A stretch of 64,000 nucleotides of DNA from Cantharellus purpuraceus (GCA_025174535.1 JALBUN010000010.1:310001-374000), one strand, 5' to 3'. Positions 44,258-57,419 are shown, counted from the stretch's first letter. Notes: generated by a model not told the origin, from the letters alone. Program-made: numbers and translations.

Positions 44258-46966
44258 GGCATGTAGCACTTTGCCACAGGAGCTTAAGTACAACAGCACT
44301 TAATTTGACCAAGTCAACCTAGAGAGATGATAATTTAAAAGCAGGTGTCTATGATAGCAGACACTTCCATCGGAAAAGTCTCACATAAGGCCAGGCCCAG
44401 ATGAAACATGTATAATGCTTGCAAATTAGCTCATGACTGCATCTGGGTCTCCGTAGTACGAAAATATGACATTGTCACTAGATGCGAGTCCATGGACGGC
44501 TCAGGCAAGGAGTACGTCTTCATTGCCTTGATGCACTATGCCTTGCCATCGGTGATAGGTCTTTTATCTAGTGCCAAGTGATGAAACACTGGACATAAAG
44601 ATAATGACAAACTAGAGTCATGGACGTTTGCCGGCACTCCCTATCTACTCTCCTAACCGTGGGTTTAGTGAACCGCACACAGCGTGTCATATATCTTCTT
44701 TTCACTATCGGGTAGTCACTGAAGCCAGGGAATAAGCGTTCACTGGCTGTCTTTTGCCAATTCTGTAAGTATAGGTCAAGGATCGATGCCTTTAGACTTT
44801 GGTCAACTTATGATATCTGTCACCGATATGAGTACTCTTCGGATGCCAAGCTTTGCTGTCGAGTATGCTGGCTTCCCTCCGAGGCCAATACGAATTCCAC
44901 TTGATAGTAAGGAGAGAAGGATGGTAATCTCCTACTCCTACATGGAACAAGCATTCTCCTTGTGATACCCTCCGCCGCAACCGTCCCATGCGCCGGGAAT
45001 GCCTTTCGACGTCCAGCGAGATGCAACCCTAAATAAATTGACAGATAAGAACCGGTTTCAAACCTTCTCAGAACCGTGCTTCAAACCAAGCCAGTAGCCA
45101 AGACATCATGACTACGCACTGTCGACTACGGAACAGGGGAGTTAAGCAATCACGGCGTCAATGACCATCTATCACCACTAAGCTGGGTTCCAAGCCATTT
45201 TTATGAGAACTTGAATGTTCGGCTGCCCACAATGTATAACCCATATCGTTCATTGTGCGACCAACCGGGTACAACATCCTCTTGACTGGTATCTAACGCC
45301 CCAATGCTGTTCTTTCCTTGAGATTCGATTTCTTTTGCTAGGGATTCCAAAGCCAGGTCGTTGATTATAAGTTGAATCCATATTAGTAATGACGAAGGGA
45401 AATAGCATGTCTTAAACCCTCAGCAGAGCCTGTCACAATTGTTGCCCTTGTGCCCAGGAAGAGAACGAAACCAGAGCTTCTATTGAATAGCATTGACGAT
45501 AGTAAAGCCAAGGTGTGTCACAAGCCAAGAGTCAGATGGAATGGCACAACCAGAAAAGCATAGTATGGACAGGACCGACGAAGACGCTAATGGACCCCCA
45601 CCAGCAGGCGGGCGTGCGTAAGACAACTTGAAGCCCAGTAACTGACAGATTTCTAGAGTGGAATTGCGGCATAGTGAATGATCCATTCAGGAGTGATCAC
45701 GGATGCCCGGGCGCATTGCAAGGGTTATACAAGCTGGACGGTAGCCTTTCTCAAATTGCTTGGTTCAGGAGTCGCTTTTCTAACTCCGCTCTTGTCCTCA
45801 AACAACCAGTGACCCTTACTTCCCTAGCAATGAGGCTGACTGGCAGTCAAGCAAGAATTATCTGGGGCACTTGATACTCAAGGTTTTTCCCCTTTCGAAT
45901 TCCACTGCGGACCCCCTGCACCCTGCTTCTTTTCGAATGAATTTACCGCCAGCCGCGTGAGTAGCCTTCTAATGAATATACTGCCGGCTGTCATGCTGGA
46001 GATCTTAAGCACGGGAGGTGTTCCTCATCTTATTTCTTGGAGCTGGCCGGTCCTAGAATTGTGACGATACAGGAGTCTGCTACGGGTTCTTTGTTACGGG
46101 TGACAAGATCAGAGATACACTTGCTGGCAACCATATCATCAGTTTTCCTCGTCAGCGGATCATAATAATATTAATTAACTATGAAGACAGGTAATACGAA
46201 TACATGACTTTGGAAGCGTTGACCGGACGTGCTTTTATCAGTGGCTAACAGATTTCCCACTGTACGTACCTTCTTCTCTGCTCATGCATTGTTTGTTGCA
46301 TGAACCCTCTGACCTAGTCGCTTCAGGCGTTCAAAGTGCTAGCTGGATGCCGACCTCAGTTTCCCAGCTCACAGCCGGCCCGCCATGATCGTTGTCGCTT
46401 ACTCGCCGATTTCAAGTTCAAGATGTGAGGGCCCCTCCTTGGAACACGCAAACTCTGAGGCACGCATACTTTGTTTGTTCTTTCAATTCATGTTACTATA
46501 ATTATCAATTCACGGACCGGTCCTCCATATTCCCTCCAGCCGCAAACAACATCGAAGGCAGATGCAGGACCAGCTGACATTTCCAATTTAAGTCTGCATC
46601 TCCTTTGCTGAGATGATGACCTGGCATTTTGCACGACCCTTTTTCCCCTTTCATGATTGGTATCGACAATGTGACACCATTGAGAACCGTGAAGAACCGT
46701 GGACTTCTTCCGAGGCTACCTCGACGAAGGTCTTGCAGACCACGGTCCGCGTGGAGCATCACGCGATGGGCCATGGCTCTGCATAGCACATCTGATGGTG
46801 ACAGTCCTACTTCACTAATTGCGCTGGTGCATCGGCAAGAAGCCTTGGACCACGCTATTTGTTCGCCTGTTTCGCGGACCGATAGCAATTACAGCAAGTG
46901 TATTTAGCGTTCAATAAAGCAGCTCACAGTCTCCGGTTTTCGAGGATTACCTCCTCTTTCGCTCTC
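44258..46966. other. 2.7-kb gene-free region
   Basis: Many short frames on both strands but none with motif, length or splice support. No repeat shared with the transposon zones was noticed, and no tRNA or rRNA recognised. It separates the GH20 and GH29 genes. Confidence 0.4.
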
Positions 46967-49900
46967 ATGAGGTTGTTTAAGGCTTTTTTTGTCGTGTCAT
47001 TTGCCTTTCGGAATGCTCTGTCTGCTCCCCCTAATCATGGGTTCTCAGTCAGTGTTGACTTGGGCTCTTACTTCAACAACAAAGGCGTATCTTCGTCACC
47101 TGGTGGAGCAAACTTCGATGGTAATAGCGGAAGTTATCCTCTCAATCAAATTCCCACAGGAATCCTTGCGTATCGTGGAATAAATGTAAGTCTCTAACTT
47201 CCAACTTCACAATGCAGGTCTTAATGAAGAAGTATATAATTTAGTTCACGCTCCCGCCATGGGGTTCCTCGTCACCGGACAATGTTCTTGCACAAGGACA
47301 GAGCATCAATCTGACGTCTGGACGGTTTCAGTCGCTCCATCTTTTAGGTGCAGGTGACGGAGGGAGCATTTATACGAACAACATTTCTGTTACATACAGT
47401 GATGGTACGATTGTCACCCAGCCTATCCTTATACCTGGGTGGAAGAACGGCCGCGTAAGTTTAAAATCCTCAATAGTCGAGCCAATTCAATGAGCAATAC
47501 TACACAGGGTGTTGTCATCTCGTATGTAGTCAGCAGCTTCTGCCTTACGTTCAGTTACACATTCTTCTTTCAGAAATTACACCTATACCTCTAACGGAAC
47601 TGATGGAAATACGACTCATATCCATTATTTCCAGATTCCTCTTAATGCTGGAAAACCTTTGAGCTCGGTAATTCTCCCAACAGGTACAGTTGGCACTACC
47701 AGATTCCACGTATTTGGAATGAGTCTTTTTACCTCTACGTCTTTATCTTCACCTTCGATCAAAACTTCTGGACCGGCATTGACGTTCCAATATGCGAGGT
47801 CGCGAAACCAGTGGTATAACGACAGCGCGCTTCCCGTATCCTCTATAGAAACCACTGCACTCAGTTTTATGGATGTTCTGGATGATACCGCAGCGAAGGG
47901 ATCTGTTGTGCAGGTTGTAGAAGTTGGCATCAATAACCTCCCCTTTGATTTTGGTCTATCCTCGTGGCTTACTGGTCGGCACACTGTCGAGATCTCCAGT
48001 CCCCATCTACGGACAGTCTATGCTGGGGTGTTGAACCGCTTACGTGCCGGAGACCAGGCCCGTATAAAGGTAGGGGTTGTTAACGTGAACGGCGCAGCGC
48101 GAGGGACGACAACCCAGGCAGTGGCAATCGTGAAAGACACAAAAGGACGGGTGATAGCCATCAGTCCAAGCTTCGAGATTGTAGCAGGCATACCGGAATA
48201 TGACAATTCACTTACTAGCTTGGCCCAGCACGAAGCCCCGAGATGGTTTGAGGACGCGAAAGTGAGTGTAATATGTTGTTTCTCTGCTTTTGCCTCATCC
48301 AGTTGAATCCAACGTCACAGTTCGGGTACTCAACCAATCGAGCGGTGGGTATATACAGCGGCTGATATCGTTCTCTAGTATATTCGTTCACTGGGGAATA
48401 TACAGCGTTAGTGTTAATAGAATGATGTGCAATCATGATGACGGTTTTAATTTTTTTTGCTGCATCAGATCCCTGCATTTGCGCCTTCTGGTAAAGTGCG
48501 TGTCCGAATTGCCTTCAGGTGAGCATCCTGCTAAATGTTCTATCGGTTTGTAGCAATACGCGGGTGTGTGGCATTGATTCCATTATTGCAAAAGCTCACG
48601 CCGTTCCTAGAATGGTACTGGTGGCAAATGCACGAAGTAAGAGCGATTAATGCGTGAATGATTTATGGCGTGCTTCTCACTTTCCTAGCCGAACAACACG
48701 AACAGTCCGACTTGGGTACACCACAAAGAAACATACGGAGAAGAATTTTTATACGATCAATTCATTCCCAGTACTTGAACCCAGAGACTTCATGTAACAC
48801 TGGTAACTGATCTTGGGTCATAGTGTTTAACCCCACTGCTGCGAACTGGAGTGCGGATAGTTTCACGGACATTTTCGCGGAATCGGGGGAAAAGTGTGAG
48901 TAATCTTCAGGTCCCCCTGGCTGCAACAAACCTGACTAGAGAATCATTACAAATAGACTTCGTCCTCGTCACCAAACATCATGATGGCATGTATCCCCAC
49001 CTCCTATGTTGTTCATCACGTTCAATGTTTGAGCAGGCGTAGCAATGTTTGATGCTGGAAGTACGACAGATCGCTCGACAGTGGCTTTGGGTCCTCAGCG
49101 CGACTTCATCAAAGAGATATTTGAATCTGCAGCAAACCGTCATCCTGATCTCGTTCCTGGGACATATTTCAGCACACCTGAATGGTATAACCCCGCATGG
49201 GCGAAATATGGTTTGAGCTCGTGGCCGGGAGGGTTGGCACACAACGCGTATAACTGGAGCAAGCTCGAACCGTATACAGGTTACATTGAAGTTGAAGACT
49301 ATATCCAGGATATACAAAAGCCGCAGATGCAAATTCTCATGGATACATATGGAACTAATGTTCTTTGGTGTGATATTGGGGGCACTACAAATGTGACAGA
49401 TCTCATGGCTGGGTAGGCATCCACCCTTGAATGCATGATCCTTGGAGCTGATGATATATCCGCAGTTGGTACAACCGTAAGTTCCTTGAAGGGAAGAATG
49501 TTGCGATCGACGACAGATGCGCGACCTGGGCATGTGAGTTACTATAAATTGATCGTTTTGATTTCCAATTGATCTTGATCAACTCCTGTTAGTTGATTTT
49601 TCTACTCCCGAATATACAACATATGGCGTTGTGAAGCAGGATAAATGGGAGAGGTGCGCACGAGCTCCACCACCCTTCTCGGCATTTGAGACTAAAGTCC
49701 TAGTACCTTAGCAATTCTGGTCTCGACCCCTTTAGCTACGGTGCGTTGTATTGTGTACGATATGATCCCATGTGCAACTCCGTCAACTTCTTCCCAGGGT
49801 ATAACGCGCAAACCCCAGGGGCAAACTATATGAATACCACGACAGCCATTCATATGTTAGCTGACATCGTGTCCAAAAATGGCAACTGGCTATGTGAGTT

Positions 49901-50329
49901 TCAAGCTAGTTGAAAGTCTACGGCTAAAGCGCCAACGGCTTTGTAGTGGATATTGGTCCCACAGGAAATGGTTCAGTCGTTGAACCAGAGGTCACAACAC
50001 TCCGAGGGCTCGGTGCATGGTTGGAGAAAGCAGGAAAATCCATCTATGCCACTGACTATTGGTTTATCGGTCCTCAGGAGTCAAGTAACATACGGTTCAC
50101 CACGACCCCTCTGGCTTTCTACATCACGATCACGACATCGCCGTCGCCTTCCTTTACTGTCAACTCACCCATACCTTTGCTTGCGCATGATACCATCACC
50201 CTTCTGGGTGGGAGTGGACAACCTTTGAACTTTACAATGCAGGATGAGATAGGAGCAGCGACTATCTATGTACCAGCGGCGGAAGCTGAGAAGGTGTCCG
50301 ACGCTTGGGCATTTGAAATTGTGTACTAA
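46967..50329 (+). CDS. GH29 alpha-L-fucosidase
   Basis: Removes terminal L-fucose from glycans. Eighteen exons: 46967-47185, 47245-47454, 47508-47521, 47574-48261, 48321-48325, 48379-48406, 48469-48495, 48554-48563, 48611-48636, 48689-48770, 48824-48895, 48957-48986, 49037-49412, 49466-49533, 49593-49653, 49712-49740, 49798-49893, 49947-50329; 2424 nt, 807 residues. Signal peptide, a beta-rich N-terminal region of about 370 residues, then the GH29 barrel: FGIFVHWGIYSIPAFAPSGK, AEWYWWQMH, YFVLVTKHHDG, LPGTYFSTPEWYNP-like segment, the nucleophile Asp in VLWCDIGG, and LLDIGPTGNG. Four consecutive tiny exons (5, 28, 27, 10 nt) encode the start of the barrel. The intron after 48986 begins with GC. 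Confidence 0.93.
48321..48325 (+). other. 5-nt microexon in the fucosidase gene
   Basis: TTCGG between introns 48262-48320 and 48326-48378, both GT-AG. It encodes Phe and the first two bases of Gly of the conserved FGIFVHWG motif; the total coding length is only in frame with it included. Confidence 0.85.
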
Positions 50330-50762
50330 AATGGCTTATTGTACCTGTCGTTTGACATCGTGAACAAGAAGGCGTTTGACTGTGAGAACGACATTCAAAG
50401 TCCGAACGGCGTAAATACCGTTGTACTCTTCCGGGAAGAGGCGTTCGCCTCGTGCTGGTGCCGGCGACAATCTCGAGCCTCGAGGCAAGAACGTGTGGTT
50501 GGAGAAGGTAATTTCAGCTTTTCGAAACATAGCGCCAACAGCAGTCTCATCTCATTCCTTATTTTGTTTCTTTCTGTAAGTCTGCCGGCCTCGCTTATAC
50601 CATTATCATACCCATCTGAAGACGATTGGTTCCACTCGGGTGTGTTTGAGTTGTCGTCCGCAAGGCAATTGCATTAACCTGAGCTATTTAATAGACCAAT
50701 TGTGACTAGGGGTGGGTCGGTCGAGTGGGCAGCGTCCATTCATTGCTGCTGCGTGCTCGACA
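50330..50762. other. intergenic, no gene seen
   Basis: Spacer between the fucosidase stop and the membrane-protein start. No motif found. Confidence 0.4.
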
Positions 50763-53540
50763 ATGCCCTTGATACCCAATTACATTGCACGTCTTAGGAC
50801 CCACTCCCAATCCACAGCTGTCACCTCTTCTTCCCATTCCGGTTCTACTTCTACGGCTGGCCCAGAAATGTCGGGTGGAGAGTCTTCACGTCCCGGGACC
50901 GATCCTCCTACAGTGAACCAGATCAGGAGTGCGTCGGACCCGGTACCTCAGCACCGAATTGCGCGCAGGATCCATCCGGATCTTAATGCTTTGCTCGATG
51001 AAAATGCTGCTGCAGACAATGCGGCTGAGACTGAAGGGCCTCCTCCGCCAAGACGACGAAGTCATTCTGCGAGCCACCTTGTGGGGAAAGCATTTGAAGT
51101 TGGTCTTTTGAAGGAAGTTAAGGATGAAGATGCACAAGGCACGGACACTGAGGCACCTGCCGACGATCCCGTTGGACCTACTTCACGATCGCCATTACTT
51201 TCACGGATTCTTTCTACACCAATTCTCAGTGGTGTGCGGTCCACTGCAACCACCGCCACAGGTGCGGACCCTGAATTTCAGCAAGGAAGATCGGGTAACC
51301 ACTGGTCCACTTTTGGTCGACATCGTGTCCTTACGCCTCCAAGCAACGAAGGTGGTTCGCTGCATCGCCGTGGCTCGGGCTCGAAGAGTTCTATTCATTC
51401 CAAGTCATCTAAATCCCCATTTCCGCGGGCCTCTACACCAGTCACACCATCCGCCACTCGATCACCCTCCCGTGTCCAGACGGCCGCCTCGACGCATGAT
51501 ACCCCTTCTTCTCAACCTGAGTCACCTGCAGGAACCGTTTCTTCTTCATCAGGCTCCAAATCGTACTCAATGCATTCACAATCAGTGCGCTCTAGACGAC
51601 TCCCACAAGCATATCCTGAAACCATCCCAGATGTTGAGTTGTTTCCTGACAAAAATCCACAAACTCCAGGGCACGTATCATCGCAGAATACTTCCCTATC
51701 GCCAGTCACGTCCATTCCTGCAACCTCGTCATCTAAGGCAACCAAACCGCATCTCGATGACTCCCCACAGACTTTCGGTCGCGGTACGCCCACACGCCCC
51801 AGTGTGGTCCCAAAGGCACTTCCAGAGTTTGACGATGCATTACAGCCACCTTTCACTTCCACGCCTCCTCCAAAGTTTAAACATGTCAATCGTGGGCCAC
51901 TGTGGACATATCCGACACGCTCGCGCAAACGGTCCTTGTCTGGAGGAAGCACGATCAGCTTTCCAAGTCTTCCTATAAAACCATTCCCGCGCTCACGCTC
52001 TCTGTCCAGACCACGAGCTGAGGATCTGTTCCAAGATGGGATCCGGGGCCTGAACTCTGGGACGCTGGGGCGTTTGAGGCTGGGATCATTATTAAGTGAG
52101 GGAATGGACGACACGGAAAGACGTGTAAGTGCAGAATGGAGTGCGGCGGAAGCAGTGAAAGATAGCAATTCGGGTGCAAGAGAGACATGGCCTGCTACAG
52201 TGAGCAGGGAAATGGTCATGCTATCCCTTGGTGACAGAGGACATGAGCTGCCTGTTTCTGCGTCAAGTCGTGGCAATGTATCTGAGGTTGGAGAGGTTGG
52301 GATATTGAGGGAAGGAGGCACCAAAAATCCTACATTATTCGGAAGTATCGGAGATGAGCGGCTACATTTCTTTCGAGCTGCGCGACGATGGGTAATGCCA
52401 AAATCCGTTGTGCCCATGGATGCATCTTCATCAACACCTCAACAATCGTCTTTTCAACCGCCTGTCGTTACTGTGTCTCCGTCAATTGATCCTATCGCGT
52501 CAAGTCCGAAGCTACATGCGCAGCCAAATCAGGGGAGTCCGGAGCCACGTGTCGTAGGTCTGGTTCCGTACCCTTCCGTCACCGATCCAATGCCATCCAT
52601 ATCAACCGGGGTTAATCAGATCCAAGCTACTCCAACTACGGGTCCTAGCTGGTCCACTGGTAGCGCAAATAATGACACCTCCAAGAAACACGGCAAGCGC
52701 AAGAAAGACGCGGAATCCGAAGACGAAGCCAATCCAAATGAGCTCGGTCCACAGTCAATACTCTTGAGGAATAGGCAAAGTGCGTTCTTTGTTTCCATTG
52801 ACTCAGTTTGAATATTGACCATCGTTGTGCAGATTCAACTCGTATCTCGGACGCTTCACATGCGCCTTCATCTTTTCGCCATGCTAAGCGTATTCGTCTA
52901 TCTACACCCTCGCACTCTCCACCACATGACGGTCAGTCCTCCGCACAACATTCCCCCCCGGGATCTCCTGGATTCCGTCCACCGTCCTCTCTCCGTTCAC
53001 TCGCAGTAAATTCTGTCAACCCGCGCACGCTCTCGCAGTCATCAATACCTCTGCGCGCCATCGTTTCACCCAAACCGCCATCAATTGATCGGCGCAGCAC
53101 TTACCATATGCGTGATCCTGATCTTCCCCCTCCACGGCGAATGAGTGCACAATGGACGGGTGGGGCCCGCAAGGATGAGGAGATCGGTAGGGTATTTCCT
53201 TTACAAGGGTGGGCGTTTATTGTTGGGTTCTTGTTATTTCCGCTATGGTGGGTTGCTGCTGTTGCGCCGGTTGAATGGGGCTGGGTTGGGCGTGAAATCG
53301 GAATACAGAGTGGTAAAGGTGTGTGGAGCGAAGAGGATTTGGCGGCGCGGGAGGTGGTCGAGTATGATAGTAAGTATTTTTCGGAAGCATATCCCGGCTA
53401 CGCATAAACTGATTGTATGCTCTCTGCTTCCAGTCGCATATACTTGGCGCCAGCGGTGTCGTCTCATGAGTATTCTCGGTCTGTTCGTTTACACCCCGCT
53501 CATCGTTCTTCTTGTTATTCTTGTTCCTCGGTCTGCTTAG
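50763..53540 (+). CDS. Ser/Pro-rich protein with two C-terminal membrane helices
   Basis: Exons 50763-52779, 52833-53369 and 53434-53540; 2661 nt, 886 residues. The first ATG is at 50763 (MPLIPNYIARLRTHSQS). About 760 residues are low-complexity Ser/Thr/Pro with basic patches (RSRKRSLSGGSTISF, KPFPRSRSLSRPRAED), likely disordered and phosphorylated. Near the C terminus comes VFPLQGWAFIVGFLLFPLWW, a short loop with Trp and acidic residues, then LGLFVYTPLIVLLVILVP. So it is a tail-anchored, hairpin-type membrane protein. Domain families not recognised; similar architectures occur in basidiomycete hypothetical proteins. Role unknown; ER or plasma-membrane scaffold is only a guess. Confidence 0.8.
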
Positions 53541-54548
53541 GGTGCTCAATAGTCCCTACCATCTCTCCTATCACGTTTACTAGACGACCATTCCTTCCTT
53601 ACAATTTTTGAAGTCTGGTTTTCCATGTTGTGCTTCCGAACTTTCGTAACCTGCGTTCCATAATGTCGCCAACACTCGTTCTCCGTTATTTCACGCTATT
53701 ACGCTTATGTTCACCCTTGCAGTACTGTCATTCTTAGCAATAGCGTACCTCTGCATGACTACGTATCATTTTTTAAGGCTGTGTTTTCCCCTCGTTCTCC
53801 AGGCTCAAATTGGGTGTAGGCTGGTTAACGATAGCTTGACCAAATCACCTATATGGGGCGCCAATTTCGAAAGCCAGTTAGACTCGGACGACACGTGCGG
53901 TCTAGGACTAACTTGATATTTCATTGGTGGTGGGTCTTCCCCGCCAGTTATTACATGGAATGTGAGGTGGTTCAGGTGAGACTTGCGTGGCCCCTCTGAG
54001 GAATGCCAGGTGAGATGCATCATGGCACCCGGCTTGTCGGCACCTGGCACTAGTGTGGTCGCGACTCGGCTTTAGCCGCGCCAACCCATATCCAGTGAAG
54101 CTGAACCCAAGGGGGTGTCAGGACGGGAATTTTATTTTTCAGCAACTGGTGGACCCTCCCCTCTCCTTCCTAATGTGCTAATATTCTAGTCACATGATAT
54201 GTTTGTTTTTGAGATTGTGTTGAGCTGTAGGTACTATCTTGAGGTCTATAGGTACACATAACAAAATAAATACCAGTACAATGTATATCACGCACGGTAG
54301 TGCTTAATTGTGTTGCTTGCCTTGGGCATGTCCAGTTTTTTGGTGTGAAATCATGGTTCATGCAATGATACTAGACATGCAAGTGAGTGATGAGAAGAAC
54401 ACAGCCCAATAACATGACATACCCAGACTGTTTCACAACCATGAACCTTGCATTTCATTACAGAATCCCCTGCTTGAATCTCAACTTCTGACACACCAAT
54501 GCCACATATGCAGGCATGCAAGTCAAATGTTCAAGTCTTTTGTACATG
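53541..54548. other. transition from gene-rich to repeat-rich DNA
   Basis: No coding signal. From about 54.1 kb onward the base composition becomes AT-rich and CpG-poor. Confidence 0.4.
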
Positions 54549-54762
54549 TCATGTCTGAGAATCTGTGTCCAGAGTTGGGCATTCTGGTGGGGTGTAATTC
54601 AAGGGCTCTGAATGTAAGTCTGCAATGGGTTGAGTGGTGAGTACTATGACCATTGACAGGTGATGTTGATACTCTGAATTCAGGGTCACTTGCAATGGAG
54701 ATGGTGGTGGGGATTGTGCAATGTGAAAATTGCCCTCATCAAGGGTTGCATCATCATCAAAC
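54549..54762 (-). pseudogene. coding fragment cut off by repeat family C
   Basis: Minus-strand open frame of about 70 codons (FDDDATLDEGNFHIAQ, LNYTPPECPTLDTDSQ) ending in a stop at 54549. It has no ATG and is truncated at the edge of the repeat at 54763. Family not recognised; perhaps transposon-derived. Confidence 0.3.
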
Positions 54763-55600
54763 TGTTTTGGAACCCGCAAAATTATGGTGTTAGGGCAAAC
54801 TCTAAATCACCACAATTCCGTGAATGAACAGCTGAGAAGAATATCAAATCCTACTGCAGCACAACTCCAGAAACGATTTAACATTTGTACTTTGGTTACA
54901 ATCCGTTGTAATGGTCAATGCAGACGATACGCAGGAAGGTAATACGTTTCTTAGCAGTAGGGAATGAATAAGACTTCCAGAGTCTAGAGTTCACGGACAC
55001 TTAGGGGTCCAGATATTCCAAGGGAATGCACTTAGAGGCTAGAGGAAGTAGGTGGATGAATCCGACCATCCAACCAGTGACACTCTGAAGCGGGTAACAG
55101 CAATGTGTGAAGTAGTCTAGCAACTGCTTCACATGAGTTCAAGATTCTAATGCTCTGCAAAGGCAGTACACACTAGTAACTTAAACAAGAGCACTAATGG
55201 CAGGACTATTGACAGACAATCTCACCCTGTAGATTTGTAGTCATGTGAGGCAGATACTACACTCACACCCAAAGCAGGAATATCACTACTTCGAGTGCAA
55301 TTGAATACAGTTACACAACTGTAAGCGACCCTTGAACTGGACAATCAACAGTTACTGAGATATAGAGGATGACACTGTATGTCACTCTAGTCACACTGAT
55401 GTGCAAATGATGGGGTAGAAATGGTTATTTATTCAGAGGCAGAATGGGCTCCTTTTATATTGTATTTACAGGAGCTGACTAATACTACTGGAAACTTCTA
55501 CCTATTAATAGATGGAAACTACTGGAAGCTAGTGGAATATGTGAGAAGGGGGTGGAAGTTTCCTAGCCAATGAGCTGCTTGGATTTGCTCTGACTCATGG
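54763..55600 (+). repeat. repeat family C, copy 1
   Basis: Begins TGTTTTGGAACCCGCAAAAT. About 840 bp align with the reverse complement of 57420-58338 and, for the part inside the window, with 63463-64000. TG...CA style ends suggest an LTR, but no tRNA primer site or pol was found, so a long inverted-repeat DNA element is also possible. Confidence 0.7.
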
Positions 55601-55877
55601 CATGAGTCATAGATGGAGTCATAGTATGAGTAATCACAGGAGTCATGGTATGAGTCATGGCAGGAGTCATTGCATTCACCATTACTTAAATAACTCGGTC
55701 AATACTTCGTTTCCTGGGCTGATCAGCACAGCTATGGGTAGGCACAGCTTCTATTGAACTCTCCACTGAAAATGGAGTCAGGAGGTGCAGTGGTTGCGAA
55801 GATATTGAGCATTTACTGGCAGTGGTGACCAGATTGAGTCAGAGATTGAAATGAGTCATGTGATCAAAAATGAGTCA
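55591..55877. promoter_or_regulatory. cluster of six TGASTCA (Gcn4/AP-1-type) motifs
   Basis: TGACTCA at 55591 and TGAGTCA at 55603, 55651, 55835, 55852 and 55871, with further GGAGTCAT half-matches. This 7-mer is the known site of fungal Gcn4/CPC1 bZIP factors. The cluster lies next to repeat family C. Confidence 0.5.
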
Positions 55878-56208
55878 GTTGTCCGGGTGACTCCGGCTGA
55901 CTTTGAAGCTGCTGACATCTGCGAAGGTTTGTGGGTCCATGTGGGTCCCAAAACTTCACCCAGCAGAACAATAAGTTTGTAGACTCATTTCTGCATGGAA
56001 AATTCCCGAAAAAATATGAAAAAATAGAGAATATTTGAATGGCCCTGAATCAAGAGAAAGCAGCACATATATGCTGATATTTTAAGGCCATGAAGCGAAA
56101 TTGTATAGTTTTGGGACTTTAAACAAGATCTTTTAAGGGAAAACCAGTTCCCATACACAAACCTTCTTCATCAGACTCTAATTTCATTATCATGTAACTA
56201 TGGTATCT

Positions 56209-56664
56209 TGTTATGACCTTATTCATTATGTCCAGATCCCCATCAGATCTCCACACACATGAAATCCATACTCCTTCCTTATGGGAACCCATCACATCTC
56301 CAACATTCACCCAATCATCATTCTCTGTCCCCACTGTTTCTGCCCATCTGTTCCCCAAATCACCAAAATGTGTCAGCATTCCTATAGGAACTTAGACATC
56401 AGTCCATGTCAGACTCAGACATCTATTCCTGCAGGCCATCAGCCTCAGAGAGCCATCACTGGAGTAAATTTCAGATATGTATTTAAGTCATGCTGTAAGA
56501 GAGCTGTGCTCTCTAATTAAATATTACTTACTTATTTGTTTATGTTTTGGTATTGTGCCACTGTTGGTCATTGTATATAAGAGCTGCTTGGATAAACAAA
56601 TAGAAGAAGGGGTCTCTCTCTCACTTTCATCCAGCCCTGTGTCTGAGAGGCATCTGTTCTGAAC
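56209..56664 (+). repeat. solo LTR-like sequence, diverged
   Basis: Begins TGTTATGACCTTATTC like the LTR at 13280 and stays alignable through the GTATTTAAG box; the part beyond differs, ending near GTTCTGAACA. CpG-depleted. Probably a related LTR family or a recombinant. Confidence 0.55.
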
Positions 56665-57419
56665 AATTATTCCAACAGCAAATAAGCATCAAACAACACA
56701 GTCCTCCTGCAGGTGAAGGGAACCCTGTCAGTAGTAACTGGCTCCCATCATGTGGATTTGCCAAGTAATCAATCAAGCAGGTTCAGCAATACAGCTAGTC
56801 TGTGTCATACTAGTGAACAGCATTATGGAGAAGGCTGGGCTGAAGGAGGGTTTTGCTGACTATCTAAGGTCACATCATGGCAATTGTACATAGAGACCTG
56901 TATGGGAACCACCTTTTCCCTATCAAATCCTATTTATGCAGCACCAATGTGCTATACTTTGCATTTCCATTCCTAAATATCAGCATATATTTGGTGCTTG
57001 TACCTGGAATGGACTTATTCAAATATTCTCTATTTTTCCATTTTTTTTTTGGGAATATTCATCCAGAACTTGGCCCAGAATGCTCTTATTCTGCTGTGCT
57101 ACAGTTGTGGACCCATAGGTGCCCACAAACCTTTGCACAGTCAGCACTCCACCCTTGGACCAGGCATTTGGCCTGAATTCAAGCTCAGATGTCTCTGATC
57201 AATAAATAATCTGTAACTTGACAACCACAGCCTCTCAGGGCACAATTTTTCATGGAGATCTTGATCTGAGATGTGGCTATCCATGGCTATGCAAACCAGT
57301 GCAGAAAACAGGGTGGATACCCTTCTTTTTGCCTGATCAGTGCCTAGTTCAGAGATCAGAGCAGGTGATTGATGATCAGATCAGGTGATGGCCTTGGAAT
57401 ATTCTACCCCTTTCCATAA
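56665..57419. other. decayed repeat DNA without assignment
   Basis: AT-rich sequence between the solo LTR and repeat family C copy 2. No frame with recognisable domains. Confidence 0.35.

Noticed and set aside
44258..46966. Possible RNA genes in the large gap
   Set aside because: I looked for tRNA B-box-like and rRNA-like sequence and found nothing convincing by eye; a tRNA/Rfam search would settle it.
51124..52417. Long frames (284 and 301 codons) overlapping the membrane-protein gene
   Set aside because: Shadows of the 50763-53540 coding frame, which alone has matching introns and membrane helices.
55591..55877. Interpretation of the TGAGTCA cluster as a satellite
   Set aside because: Spacing is irregular (12 to 184 bp) and the intervening sequence is not repeated, so it is listed as a motif cluster instead.
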